Part shown: positions 47,669-59,014 of the stretch, piece after piece
How positions within the stretch are numbered: the stretch's first letter is position 1
Layout of the letters: each line of letters begins with the position of its first letter
Source of the DNA: Bubalus kerabau
Lineage: Eukaryota > Chordata > Mammalia > Artiodactyla > Bovidae
NCBI RefSeq assembly: GCF_029407905.1
Contig: NC_073645.1
Coordinates: 47,493,501-47,557,500 of the forward strand
Direction of reading: 5' to 3'
DNA: 64,000 nt
Notes under the pieces: model-generated
Database searches by the model: none
What the model saw: only the letters and a program-made list of their open reading frames with translations
Told to the model about the DNA's origin: nothing
Made by a program: the position numbers and the translations under genes

Positions 47669-47902
47669 GGGGAAAACCTCAGTAATCTTCACTGGATAAG
47701 GATCAAGGACACGATTTCTATTCACATTAATGCAAACACCTGCAAAGATAGTTAAGGCTGGCTTTTCTGGAAGTCATTGGATTTTAGGTTAATTTATAGC
47801 AGTGAGTAAGCAAACCCGGGGCTGCACCAAATCTGGGGGCTTGAAGTTGTTAACAGTTTTCCATATGATGGGATCATCTGCCATGGCCGTATATATGAAT
47901 AT

Positions 47903-48117
47903 GCTCAGTCACCAAGTCGTGTCTGACTCTTTGTGACCCCATGGACTGGAGCCTGCCAGCTCCTCTGTCCATGGGATTTCCCAGGCAAGAATACTGGAGT
48001 GGGTTGCCAGTTCCTCCTGCAGGGGAATCTTCCTGACCCAAGGATCAATCCCATGTCTCTAATGTCTCCTTCATGGCAGGCAGATTCTTTACCACTGTGC
48101 CACCTGGGAAGCTGGCC
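47903..48117 (-). repeat. Bov-tA SINE
   Basis: Minus-orientation, ending GCCACCTGGGAAGC. Confidence 0.85.
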
Positions 48118-49184
48118 ATATATATAGATCTGCAGTAATTGAGGACAGCTTCTACCTGAGAACTTGGTCATCTGACAAATTCCAGTCAAGGGCAACAGAA
48201 AACACCAGACTGGAAAGTCTTCTATTATGAAGAACCCTTTGAAGAGGTAAATGAACTGCTTTTTTCGGTCATAAAAGGCAACGTCTAGGGATTTGGGATG
48301 TGAGGGAATCCTTCTGAAATCAATAATGGAGTAGCTTCTCCCTCGTTCATCTTTTAAGTGGGCCTGATCCTTATCATTCTCATATCTCCAGTGTTGGTTT
48401 TCTGAGAGCCAAACAGGTTTTAATGTGGTTTATTACTGTTAAGTGACAGGAAAACAACAGAGACAGCTTTCAGTATGGCTCCCAGTCAACCATGATGCTC
48501 TGCCATGATTCCAAGAGAAAGCAGGACTTGCAGCACCTGGCTGAGTGAAGCCTCTGCTCACATGAATGGTCCCACAGGTCTTGAATCACCTCTAGATTTG
48601 ACCCCAGGAATCAATTCTATTGTATGTCCTCGCTGCAGTTCGAGTGTGATTGGCTCCAAGCCCATGAGGGCTCATCAAAAGCAAAAACAACAAAAAGCAT
48701 GCAGTCTTTTTCACATAAGCATCTTACTTTTCTTCCCCTTTATAGTCTAAAGATTTTTCTTTTGTATGTTAGGAGCCCATGGGTTGTCACGAATCATGTT
48801 CCTATCCTGATCAATATAACCTATCTTTTTAAAGAAAAAAAAATCATGCTTATTATTGGATTCTTCTTTAATCCAGAGTTTTAGAATCACCTGGATCCAC
48901 CACTAGCCCCATTTTTACAAATGAGGAAACTGGAATAGAGTTGAGGCAATTCACCCCGATTCAGACAGCCTAGGTTGAACAAGGTATCCAGACTGGGACT
49001 CTGGAATTCCACCCAAGTGACGGTCCTATGAATTAATATTTTGTAATATTGCTTCATTTCAAGATCCAAATGTTAACATGCTCTGAAACAGCACAGGATT
49101 GTTTTAAGCTGTCCTTATTAGTTCCTCATCCTGAATATTTGGTATAATGTCAGCATCAATAGAATAAATCCACTTGAGTTTGGG
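48118..49184. other. Intergenic, no gene seen; one MIR-like segment
   Basis: Unassigned apart from about 48,895-49,020, which has the MIR-like ACAAATGAGGAAACTGGAAT. No exon supported. Confidence 0.5.
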
Positions 49185-49392
49185 GGCTTTCCTAGTGGCT
49201 CAGGTGATAAAGAATCTGCCTGCAATGTGGGAGACCAGAGTTCAATTCTTGGATCGGGAAGATCCCCTGGAGAAGGGAATGGCCACCCACTCCAATTTTC
49301 TTACCTGGAGAATCCCTTGGACAGAGGAGCCTAGCAAGCTACAATCCATGGGGTCACAAAGAGTCAAACACGACCGAGAGACTAACCCTTTT
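49185..49392 (+). repeat. Bov-tA SINE
   Basis: Plus-orientation, with TCGGGAAGATCCCCTGGAGA and CAAACACGACCGAGAGACTA. Confidence 0.85.
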
Positions 49393-49912
49393 GAGTTCAC
49401 AACTCACAAAACATCAAAAGCAGTTACATCCCTCAGCAACAACATATGCAATGTACTTGGAACAGTTTACCACTGAGAAGAGTGTGACACACGTCTGGCT
49501 AACGGTATAATTCACTCCAACTGGGATGACTTTTGAATTTAGAGTATTCACAACAAGTTAAATTTAAGACGTTTCCAAAGCTCCAAGAGTGAAATTCAGC
49601 TGTACTATAGAAATCCCCCATGATGGCCTAATTCTATATTTGAGGTTCTTTGAGTGTTGCCAATATAAATCCTGGACTTCGTAAGGAGCCCAAAGATTTG
49701 CTCCCAACTTCGAAAGATCCAAACCATAAAAGTCCACCCTGAGACCATTTCTTTATGTCACTGAACTAAAGTACTTCCTCTGTGTGTTGTGAAGGAAAAG
49801 GAAGACCAGATTTATGCATACGGCTTTTTGGCCAACAGCTGCATGCAAAGTTCTTTCAGTTTTGGCTCCTGCCTCTAAACTCTGTTGAGCACTTTAAAGC
49901 AACATCATTCTG
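49393..49912. other. Intergenic, no gene seen
   Basis: About 520 bases with no recognised repeat or exon. Confidence 0.5.
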
Positions 49913-50100
49913 GGACTTCCCTGGTGGGCCAGGGGTTAAGAATCCACCTTGCAAGGCAGGGGTCGAGGTTTGGATTCCTGGTCAGGGACCTAAGATCCCA
50001 CGTGACTGGGAGAAACTAAGCTCACACACGGCAACTAGAGGGCCTGTGCGCCACAGTGAGAGGCCCTGGAGCCGCAGCTGAGACCTGATGGAGTGGGTAA
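49913..50100 (+). repeat. tRNA-derived SINE (CHR-2/ART2-like)
   Basis: TGGGACTTCCCTGGTGGGCC head, 3' end GCTGAGACCTGATGGAGTGG, passing into the AT block. Confidence 0.75.
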
Positions 50101-50461
50101 ATAAATATTAAAATAGATATTAAACATTAATGTTAATATTATATATCATTATATAATTTAATATTGAATATTAATAATATATAATGTATTATATAATATA
50201 TAATAAATATAATTTATATATTTAAATTTATATAATATATAATTTATTATATAAATTTATAAATATAGTATATAAATATATTTATATTATATACAAACAA
50301 TACCTTATATATGTATATAAAATATACATATATTTATATATATTATATATTATCTATATAATATAGAATTGATTTAATATAATTTAATATATATATAGTA
50401 TATAACATTATTTATATATCAATATATTGTATATAAATATTAATATATTAAATATATATAT
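50100..50461. repeat. AT-only low-complexity block
   Basis: About 360 bases composed almost entirely of A and T, as irregular TA, TATAAA and ATATTT runs, between two same-strand tRNA SINEs. It starts from the A-rich tail of the first one. Confidence 0.9.
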
Positions 50462-50790
50462 AGGGGCTTCCCTGGTGGCTCAATGGTAAAGAATCCATCT
50501 GCCAGTGAAGGAGACACGAGTTCGATCCCTGATCTGAGAAGATCCCACGTGCCATGGAGCAAGTCAGCCCGCGGGCCACAACTACTGAGCCCGTGCTCTC
50601 GAGTCCAGGAGCCTCAACTACTGAGCCCCAGTGCCCTAGAGCCGGTGCTCCACAAGAGAAGCCACTGCAGTGAGAAGCCTGCACATCACATCTAGACAGC
50701 AGGCCCTGCTTGCTGCAGCCAGAGAAAAGTCCACACAGCAACAAAGACCCAGCACACCCAATAAGTAAATAAACAAAGTTACTGCAAAAT
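50462..50790 (+). repeat. tRNA-derived SINE (CHR-2/ART2-like), full length
   Basis: GGGGCTTCCCTGGTGGCTCA head, B-box-like AGTTCGATCCCTGATC, then the CGGGCCACAACTACTGAGCC body. Confidence 0.8.
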
Positions 50791-51332
50791 AAAGCAATGT
50801 GGTTCTATTACTAGGCTTCGGAACAAGAATTGGCCCACGACTTATTTCTGGGTGTCCAGGATAGGAAAAGCGGTGCCCACAAAATCGTGGTGGCAATTAG
50901 ACTTTGGGCACTTGGTTTGCACAGGGAGCCTGCCTCTGCCCTGAGCACCGAGGCTTAGGAAGGCCCCCGCTGCCTTTTCTACGTCATTGCAGGCCCCCCG
51001 CCCTCCTTTCTGCCTCCCCACAAAAAAACACTGCTCCTCCCTGCTTGGCAGCTGCAGCAGATCCTGCTCCGTGAAGCCCACCCCTCCAACCCTGGAGTTC
51101 CACAGGCCCCAGCTGACCTGCATTTCCAACCCGCCTCAACCAGGATGAGGGCCTTAGCATCCCTCCCGGGGCTCAGCTGTCTGGCAGTCAGGCCTCCTTC
51201 CCACCCAACCCTGAGGCCTTCCTTCTGATTCCTGACTTCTCAACCTCAGCCAGACTCCTCCCCACCTCCCCTCACAGACCAACTGAAGAAAAAGAAAAGC
51301 ATCTATTACTGTGCCTTAAAACTGAGCGTTAA
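50791..51332. other. Intergenic, no gene seen; GC-richer patch
   Basis: About 540 bases, fairly GC-rich at 50,930-51,250. A 95-codon - frame at 50,842-51,129 shows no recognisable product. Confidence 0.5.
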
Positions 51333-51670
51333 CTATGACTGCCGCTCGGTTGCTAAATCATCTCCGACTCTTTGCAACCCTATGGACTGCAGCACGACAC
51401 ACTATCTCCCAGAGCTTCCTCAGACTCATGTCCATTGAGTCAGTGATGCCATCCAACCATCTCATTCTCTGTCGCCCCTCCTCTTGCCCTCAATGTTTCC
51501 CAGCATCAGAGACTTCTCCTGTGAGTCGGCTCTTCGCATCAGGTGGCCAAAGTATGGGAGCTTCAGCATCAGTCCTTCCAATGAATATTCAGGGTTGATT
51601 TCTTTTAGGATCGACTGGTTGGATCTCCTTGCAGTCCAAAGAACTGTCAAGAGTCTTCCCCAGCACCATA
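51333..51670 (-). mobile_element. BovB 3' end fragment
   Basis: Minus-orientation 3' end with internal losses, about 340 bases. Confidence 0.82.
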
Positions 51671-52211
51671 ATTCAAACCCTTTATCATCATCGCATTTAC
51701 ATGTTCAACTGTGGCCTCATTCTTTATTAAATTCGAAATTAGCTTTTGCCTGGAAGCTAAACACTTTCTGTAAAACAAGAAGTACGAAGATGAAAGATGG
51801 AGTGAAGCTACATAAACTGTCGTGCACGCAGGCATCTTGTATTCACATACTTCCCACGTGACTATGACAAGCGATGTTCACACAGAGACAGACGCCCAGG
51901 GAGACAGCCTTGGAGCTGTGCCCGGGAGGCCCACCCCACTCCCTTCCTGTCCCCTGGGCTTCTGCGGGATGCCTCCTGTAGCTAAATGAACCCTCTCTTC
52001 TAGAGGGACTGGCTTGGCAGGCTTTCCGTACCTTGTGATCAGAGAAATGCGATCAGGAACAAAACCAAACTCGAGTGTCTTCTCACCGCACAGCACTTTG
52101 TTAATGTCAGCACACAGTTCTTAACTATACTGTCTGTTGTATGCTCTCTGTACAACATAAATAACCATACATAAAACTCTGATGTGTGTGTCAATTATGT
52201 TTTATTTATAT

Positions 52212-52394
52212 ATGCTGCTGCTGCTGCTGCTAAGTCGCTTCAGTCGTGTCCGACTCTGTGCGACCCCATAGAGGGCAGCCCACCAGGCTCCACCATCCCT
52301 GGGACTCTCCAGGCAACAGCACTGGAGTGGGTTGGCATTTCCTTCTCCAATGCATGAAGGTGAAAAGTGAAAGTGAAGTCGCTCAGTCATGTAT
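52212..52394 (-). repeat. Bov-A2 SINE with (TGC)n tail
   Basis: (TGC)6 start followed by TAAGTCGCTTCAGTCGTGTC, breaking off within the second monomer (GTCGCTCAGTCATG). Confidence 0.85.
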
Positions 52395-53559
52395 AGCCAT
52401 TTATAAAACTATGTATATAGTTACATATGTCAAGTATCTATGTCAGTTACATTTATCAACTGATTTAACTAGATCAATATATGTCCGTGACACAGATCTG
52501 AGTGGCTACCCCCCGCGTCCACCGTGTGGCCAGAACTCTTCGGGTCTGAGGACACTGTTCACCTCCGTATGTGGTAGGCTTTCTTCCAGCTTTTTATTGA
52601 AATCTCAAACTATGTCTTGATTAGAAGACAAACCCTAAACGTTTTCTCTAGGGGAAACAAGAACGTGCAAAGCTTCTGGACTTGGATCAAAATGACGAAA
52701 ATTGTTTTTCAGACATTCTGCATTTCCTGGGAGGTGAAAATAAAGCTGAACCCAGACAGAACTGAGAACTCTGTGGCCAGAAGCTGGTGTTCTGAGGGCT
52801 GATGTCACACAGCCCAATGGGTCTCCAAGCCCCAGAACATACCCGTCCCTCCCTTGAGCTCTGGTACAAGACAGCACGTCTGGAAGTCAGGTAGTCCTCG
52901 TGGTGACAGTAAGATCCCTCCAAAAATCATCGAAGTGGGGGTGGGGAGATTCATTACTGAAGCATCTTGTTCCCCACGATTCATTTTGCTTTTATTTGGC
53001 TTCACGCAGCTCAGGGCGCCTGGACTCAGGGAGGTGTTGCTACCATTCAAATCGTTGGCTTTTCTCCAGGAGTCACTTCTCTTCTCTCCAGGGATTACCA
53101 AGCTTTTGAAGGGACCCACTCCTCAAGGCTCAGAGTGTTTGATTAAATTGCTCGTTCCAGGTAAACTGGATTTTGAGGAACTCGGTTGGATTTCAGAGGA
53201 AAGATAGCCAAGCAAGGCGTGTGGTCGACAATAAATTTAGACAGAACAAGGGATGGCGGCTCCTGGTTCCTGGAGAGGCTGGCTCCTCTGTTCAGGACAC
53301 TCTCCACCTCTGAGCCTGCAGAAGGGTCTAGAAGGGAGTTTCTAGAATCTCCTTAAATATTGAGGTGGCATGACCCATTTGTCAGTGGGAAAAATTGACA
53401 TTTTTTCCCCCTAAGATATGTTATTGTTTACAAAATGGGTTCATGTATTCTCAGCAGTGTACACATAACATTTTTCGGGGAAAAAAAAAAAGACATTCCC
53501 TTAGCTATTCCCACAGGAGATTTGTAAGCCTGATTCTGAAAGTTCAATGTATTTCAGGG
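52395..53559. other. Intergenic, no gene seen
   Basis: About 1.2 kb with overlapping open frames on both strands (up to 117 codons). None shows recognised protein, and I found no MMP21-like motif in it. Confidence 0.5.
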
Positions 53560-53757
53560 GCTTCCTAGGTAAAGAACCTGCCTGCCAATGCAGGAGACTT
53601 AAGAGACTCAGGTTTAATTTGTTGGTTGAAAAGATCCCCCGGAGAAGGGAATGGCAAACCACTCCAGTATTCATGCCTGGAGAATCCCATGGACAGGGGA
53701 GCCTACAGTCCATAGGGTCGCAGAGGGCTGGGCACGACTGAAGTGACTTAGGATGCA
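53560..53757 (+). repeat. Bov-tA SINE
   Basis: Plus-orientation, ending GGCACGACTGAAGTGACTTA. Confidence 0.85.
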
Positions 53758-54028
53758 CGCGGGGTTTGGGAGCAAAGCCATGGGCCCAAGTATAGGCCTG
53801 TTCATCATGTGCAGCTGCACGTTACTGCCCGTGAAAGAGAAAGAGACTCTTCCCACGTGGGTCCTTCCTTCTCTCTGGAGTAAACCTTCCACCCACCCTG
53901 GACCAGCTTAGAGAGATCCACCCACGTTTTACACACAGAAGGCTCTGTGGCTTGGGATAACTCTCCCTCCACCGAAGGAAGCCCATAGAGGTTGATTGCT
54001 AAGTGGCTGGGGGTGGGGGGAGGCAGGG

Positions 54029-54105
54029 CAGGGGGACATTCACATGCTTCCCGGGGTGGGGGGACATTCACGTGCTTCCCGGGGTGGGGCACATACTTCC
54101 TGGCA
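54029..54105. repeat. 28-base tandem duplication before the FAM24-like exon A
   Basis: GGGGACATTCAC(A/G)TGCTTCC recurs at a 28-base period (54,035 and 54,063) with a third partial copy ending about 15 bases before the acceptor. Confidence 0.75.
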
Positions 54106-54118
54106 CTTTTCTGCCCAG

Positions 54119-55309
54119 GTGTGCGCTTGGCCACAAGATGATACTTGAGAGGCTTGACTTCAAGATTATGATCACCGTTGCGGGCGGCCTCCTGATGGCC
54201 GCGAGCCTGCTGATGTGCTTTATCATCTGTCTTAGCTACAAAGTGACAAAGTCAATGAAGGGAGAGAAGATGGTAAGAGTGGCTAACACCCCCCTACCCC
54301 CCAACCCTCAGATGGGATCCTGGGGCTCTGTGCTTGAGCGGGGTCATCCCCGGCCCTGTGGCCGCACCCTGGGTGAGGTCAGGAACAGCGGGAGGGTTTG
54401 AGAGGACTGAGGCGGGGAGGGTAGAATCTGGTTTTCTACCCCTTCTGGTCTGGGGCTGTGAGCTCACTAGTGGAATGTTCTCAGCTGCTGGGGCTGAGCT
54501 GCTTTGCTGTCACTTAGCCTCACCAGGTTAACCCTCAGCGGGTTGATTCCACACTGGCTGGCCGCCCCCCACCCCGTCTGTCCGGGCCCTGCAGACTGGG
54601 GGCTGTTGGGGTGGCTGGGATGAGTTCTCTGCCTCTGCTCACTTGGAGGACGGGCTGAGTTGATCTCCTCCTGCCTGAGTTGGCGAGCCCTGGGGGTGTC
54701 CGTGGCCCTGGGGATGGTGAGATGGGCCTCCAGGACTCTGGGGGTGTTGAGCTCTGCGGAGATCCCGGCTGATCTGACCGTGGGCTGCAGGTCATTAGCC
54801 TGCAGCTCTTTGCAAAACGGTTTTCACTTTATCTGGAGTCGAGGAGCAGTTTTGCAGCAGGTAAAAGGAACGTCTCCAGTTTGGGGAAGTTACCCCTGTG
54901 AGGAGGAGGGGATCCCCGAGCCCAGGCTGGGTGTCTGTGTGGCGGTCCCTGTGTGTCATGCCTGCATTTCCTGCCTGGAGCCTATGCAGACACTGTCGGG
55001 TCAGACCCGTCAGATTGGTGCCACGTCCCTTCTCATGGATAAAACGCTGGAGGAGGACAGGGTTGGGTAAGGATTCGGGAGAGGAGCGGAGAGGTACGAT
55101 GGGAGGGCTGGGGTCACACGTCGCCACTGCCTAGCTGAGGACCTCTGACGAGTGCAAGAAATGGATTTTTTTTAAGTAATCTAATGTTTCTTATAAAATC
55201 TCTGAAGGAAAATGTAACAAGCAATGACGCTGACAAAAAAGATAAGAAACCCACTTTGGAAGCAGGTCAACCTGAGGTTCCGCCAACTCCAGCGTCAAAG
55301 CCCCGGTGA
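54119..55309 (+). CDS. FAM24-like single-pass membrane microprotein (two exons, 78 aa)
   Basis: Exon A is 54,119-54,272 (acceptor GCCCAG, donor ATG|GTAAGAGT) and exon B is 55,208-55,309 (acceptor CTGAAG). They join in phase 0 to give 78 residues from the ATG at 54,138, which has A at -3. The N-terminus reads MILERLDFKIMITVAGGLLM, then about 20 hydrophobic residues to residue 34, then a basic stretch (KVTKSMKG). The tail is hydrophilic and rich in Lys, Asp, Thr and Pro, and contains a possible glycosylation sequon NVT. The membrane part resembles FAM24A/FAM24B, small proteins encoded elsewhere on 10q26 (KxMI...CLxxKVxKxxK spacing), but the cysteine-rich tail I remember for FAM24 is absent. A 5' non-coding exon may exist. 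No AATAAA is obvious within about 300 bases after the stop. Function is unknown; it could be a genuine divergent paralogue or a decaying one. Confidence 0.55.
54138..54272 (+). CDS. FAM24-like coding exon A
   Basis: Residues 1-45, containing the signal-anchor or signal-peptide hydrophobic segment. The donor ATG|GTAAGAGT is close to consensus. The 19 exon bases before the ATG have no in-frame stop. Confidence 0.6.
54273..55207 (+). other. Intron of the FAM24-like gene
   Basis: 935 bases, GT-AG, GC-rich, no SINE. Long open frames (up to 136 codons) reflect base composition. Confidence 0.5.
55208..55309 (+). CDS. FAM24-like coding exon B
   Basis: Residues 46-78 (ENVTSNDADKKDKKPTLEAG, then QPEVPPTPASKPR) and TGA at 55,307-55,309. 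The frame is fixed by the phase-0 join; no stop interrupts it. Confidence 0.55.
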   Translation, partial: ENVTSNDADKKDKKPTLEAGQPEVPPTPASKPR

Positions 55310-57610
55310 CAGTCTTGGAGAGAGATGCCCTGGGGACCCTCAGTCCAGACAGGTGGGGCCCCGGCGTCTCCCGGCCACAGTGCTGCCTTGGGAAGCACAG
55401 TCAGCCCGGCTGCCTCCCGACTCTGTCCCTTCAGTGTCCACGGTCCCTCGAGGGTAGGAGCCACCTCTCACCCCTGGGGTCCCCCGCACACAGCCCAGAC
55501 TCCTTAGGTGTCAGGGGTAATAACCCCCTGTCACCTTTGCACCAGATAAACCTCTCAGACACAGCAGTAAATCATGAATAGCATTAATTTTGCTGACTGG
55601 GAAGAGTATGTTACGCATTAGGATGTTTAGTAAAATAATTTCCTGCTAGTTTATTTTCTGAAAACCCATATATATCACAATGTCTTTATTTTACCACCCA
55701 CTCGCATTTAACATAATTGCATTAGCATTTAACGTAATAGCTGGCATGGGGCTATTATCTTAACTCATTAAGTGAGTTACTATATGTAACGAATGAGTTA
55801 AAGCCCCTAAAATGTGGAATGGTGCCTGAGAACACATCCTGTAATTAGGAGCTCGGCTAAGAGGTCTAAAGGAAACATCTTCAACTCACTGCTGACCACC
55901 AGGGCCCGAGGCCCAGCCCTAGTTCAGCACACAGATTCCTGCCCAATGCTGTACTCTTCTCAGAGGTCTTCCTTCACCAGCACTCTGGGAGTGGGCTGGG
56001 GTGGGCACACGAGAGCCCATGTCGGGGGGGAACACAGCACAGCAAACTCTCCCCAGCACCCGTGTGGAACGCCTGCTCCCTGCTCTCTCCTCTCCCACCC
56101 CACGTTCTGTCCCTTCTGATCCTTAAGAAGGACACGGGGAGCTTAAGAGGCGGGAACTCTATCAGGGTCGTGTGGGACGCAGGCCTCATGCTGGTTCCCG
56201 GCTGCCACGTTGGGCCTGGGAGGCGCCCTGCACATCCCCAACCTCAACACCGACCCTTCCCACATGAGACCTGTGCCTGGTGAGCTCCTGTCCTGAGGCC
56301 GCCATTCCCTCTCTCCCAGCCGCCAGACCACAGACGATGACCCAGCTTAACTCTGGGCGTGGGTACGTCACCCTTAAGAGGAGCGCTCACTCGCTGGGCA
56401 AGGTGGAGTGGGACCACATGTGGCCTCTCTGGGTTTCACTGTCCTGAGTTGAAAGTTATCGGGTTTCTACTTCTGCCGCCCCCATTAACTGCGGAACCCG
56501 GGTCCCTTCCCCCTTTCACTTTACAAATTCACGTTTGCCTACTCAGCCCTCACCTTGTAAACTGTGAACAGGAAACTCACCCCAGCCCAGATGCCAACCC
56601 GCAGGTTCCCCACTCACAGCCCCAGCCGGGAACCCGCACCCTCGCTGCCTGGCTCCCATGTGCCTGATGGACGAGGTCGGCTGCAACCCTTCCTAACCCT
56701 GAACCCATCTCCATCTTTAACCCAACCTGTCCTGCCTCACCTTAAACCCTGGTCACCTCTCCAAAAGGTCACATCAGGCTTCCATGTGGACAGAGTCCTT
56801 GTCCCTTGCCCCCACCACTCTCACCCTCCCCGACCCTCCCTGCTCCGCGGCCCCGCACTTTCTCGCCTTTGTCTCCCCCTCTGCCTTCAGATGCCCGTCT
56901 CCCCTCCTCCTCCATCGCTCAGCGCCTGTCTCAGACTCCCCCAGCTTCTAGGGTCCGCCAGGGACTGCACCCTGACCAGGTGCGATGGTTTTCCGACGTG
57001 CTTGCAGGTGGGACTCAGCTGGATGGCTTCTAAACCGCCTGTGACTTAGGCCTTCCCCTAGGAAACAATTAAGTAGAAGCGGGCGAGGGGCGGGGAGCAG
57101 CTCCCTTTTCAGAAGCACCGTGCGTGGTTCTGACGTGCAGCCACGGTTCTTGATTCAGGGTCTCATCTATTTCACTTTGATATCATAGAGAAAAACGTGT
57201 ATAAGGCAGTGTTCTCTAAATTATTTTACTCAGTCCTCAGGGACAAGTGTTCGGTCTGTGCAGCCAACGCCAGGATCAGTCTTAGGACGCACCCATCACC
57301 CTGCGTGTCCCCCCTGGCCCGCATCCCTGGGGCACTCTGGTCCCCACAAGGCCCCCATTACATTCTGAGGGGTCTGCTACTCATCCCAACTGGGACCTCG
57401 AGCTCAGACCAGCAAAACTGCAGGCTTCCACATTCACTGCCTACGGGGTTCACCGCCTTCAGCTGAAAAAGCCCTGGATTTCTGCCTGCCACGCGAACCA
57501 AGGGCGGCAAAGCTGCTGATCCCCGCAGGGGTGCACAGGGCAAGCTGCATCTCCAGGCCTGAGGCCATTCCTGCTGGTCTGACCCAAGAGCAGGTTTTCA
57601 AGCATAAATT
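55310..57610. other. Intergenic, mostly repeat-free GC-rich DNA
   Basis: About 2.3 kb without a recognised SINE, which is unusual here. Long frames at 56,359-57,049 (up to 161 codons) are Pro/Ser-rich and typical of composition. The first part would include any FAM24-like 3' UTR. Confidence 0.5.
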
Positions 57611-57611
57611 G

Positions 57612-57772
57612 CTCCTTGGGACTTCCCTGGTGGTCCCGTGGTTAAGAACCCATCTTCCAATGCAAGGGATGTGGGCTTGATCCTGGGTTGGCAAACTAAA
57701 ACCCCACATGCTGCAGAGCAATGAAGACCCAGTGCAGCCAAAATAAAAATAATAAATATTTTTTAAAAAGTT
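57612..57772 (+). repeat. tRNA-derived SINE (CHR-2/ART2-like)
   Basis: GGGACTTCCCTGGTGGTCCC head and an AAAATAAAAATAATAAAT tail. Confidence 0.8.
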
Positions 57773-58429
57773 TAAAGAAGGCATAAATGCTTCTCAATTT
57801 GTTGCCTGACTCAGGTCAGTTTCCAGAACCCTGAAGTGGTTGTTGGTAGCAGTTTTGTCTAATTCTATCCTGGTTTCTACGAAAAGGCAGCTACTACCCC
57901 CCAGTACCCCCTTCCCTCCAAGCTCACTGTCCTGCACAAATTCACTTAGAAGCGAGCTGTGTACAGGGTTCCGCCCAGGTCACAACAGACTCCCTTCTGC
58001 CTCCTCCACTGTTCACATCTCTGGTCTCAAGAGAGATTCTGAGGGCTGCGGCTTCAATCCTCGAGAATATACAAAGAGGAGAAAAAAATTAAGGGAAGGA
58101 AAACTCGGTTCATTGCACTTAGTAAGGTACTAAAGCAGATTCCTGTGGTTCAGCAATATTAAAAGGAGTTTCAGGTATAATTTTCAATTCTGCTTATAAA
58201 CCTAAGAGCTTGTGCTTGCAACCCTGCCTTAGCTAAAAGTACAGAATCATTAAGAGACTTCTATAGCAACCGGACCTTGCTCTGTCCCCCAAGCATGTGA
58301 TCAGAGGACCGCTGACCCAGTCCAGGCACTGCTGAGCCCACAGGACCGTCTTCTGTGGCACTGAGGCTGGGGCCTGGGACGCGGGACTCTCTCCCGCAGT
58401 GCTTGCACCTGGACAAACGTCTCCTTGAG

Positions 58430-58762
58430 CAACAAAATCCAAAGACACTATAAGGCTCTAAAAACAACTGCACGCATGCACAGCTGGAGCAAATTACCGA
58501 CAAGAAGATACAAAGGTGTCAGGAGCAAGAACAGGGTACTGCACGTGCCCCTGCCCTGGACACCCCCACAGGGGCGGGCAGGCCACCTAAGCCCCCCTCC
58601 AGCCTGACCCCTGGACGAACCTCTACCCTCATCCCACATAAGCAACCAGCTCATCCCCACCTCGGGGAGTGAGCAGGTGAAACTGTTACTTGTTTTTGCT
58701 CCCTCCTGTAGCCATCGGAGCCCCAATAAAGCCTTGCCTGAATGTCTTGACTAGCCCTTGGT
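58430..58762 (+). mobile_element. Solo LTR fragment of an endogenous retrovirus (ERV1-like)
   Basis: Contains the features of a ruminant gammaretrovirus-like LTR: a GCACGCATGCACAGCTGGAG block, a C-rich region, CATAAGCAACCAGCTC, and the polyadenylation context CCCCAATAAAGCCTTGCCTG at 58,722-58,741. No gag, pol or env text flanks it, so it is a solo LTR or a broken piece; the left edge is uncertain. Confidence 0.6.
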
Positions 58763-58763
58763 G

Positions 58764-58982
58764 GTGGTGGTTGAGTTGCCAAGTCGTGTCTGACCCTTGC
58801 GACCCCATGGACTGTAGCCCGCCAGGCTCCTCTGTCCATGGGATTCTCCAGGCAAGGATACTGGAGTGGGTTTCCATTCCTACTTCAGGGGATCTTCCCA
58901 ACCCAGCAGTGTAACCCACGTCTCCTGCATCTCCTGCATGGGTAGGAGGATTCTTTACCATTAGCGTCACCTGGGAAGCCCA
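58764..58982 (-). repeat. Bov-tA SINE
   Basis: Minus-orientation copy between the LTR and the UROS 3' end, preceded by a GGT repeat. Confidence 0.85.
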
Positions 58983-59014
58983 GAGGTTCTTTTTTACAAG
59001 AGGAATAAAACTCC

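Noticed and set aside
48151..48288. Open frame with WKVFYYEEPFEE before a GTAAAT donor-like site as an MMP21 relic or novel exon
   Set aside because: Only about 45 codons long, with no acceptor that fits and no resemblance to MMP21 text I know.
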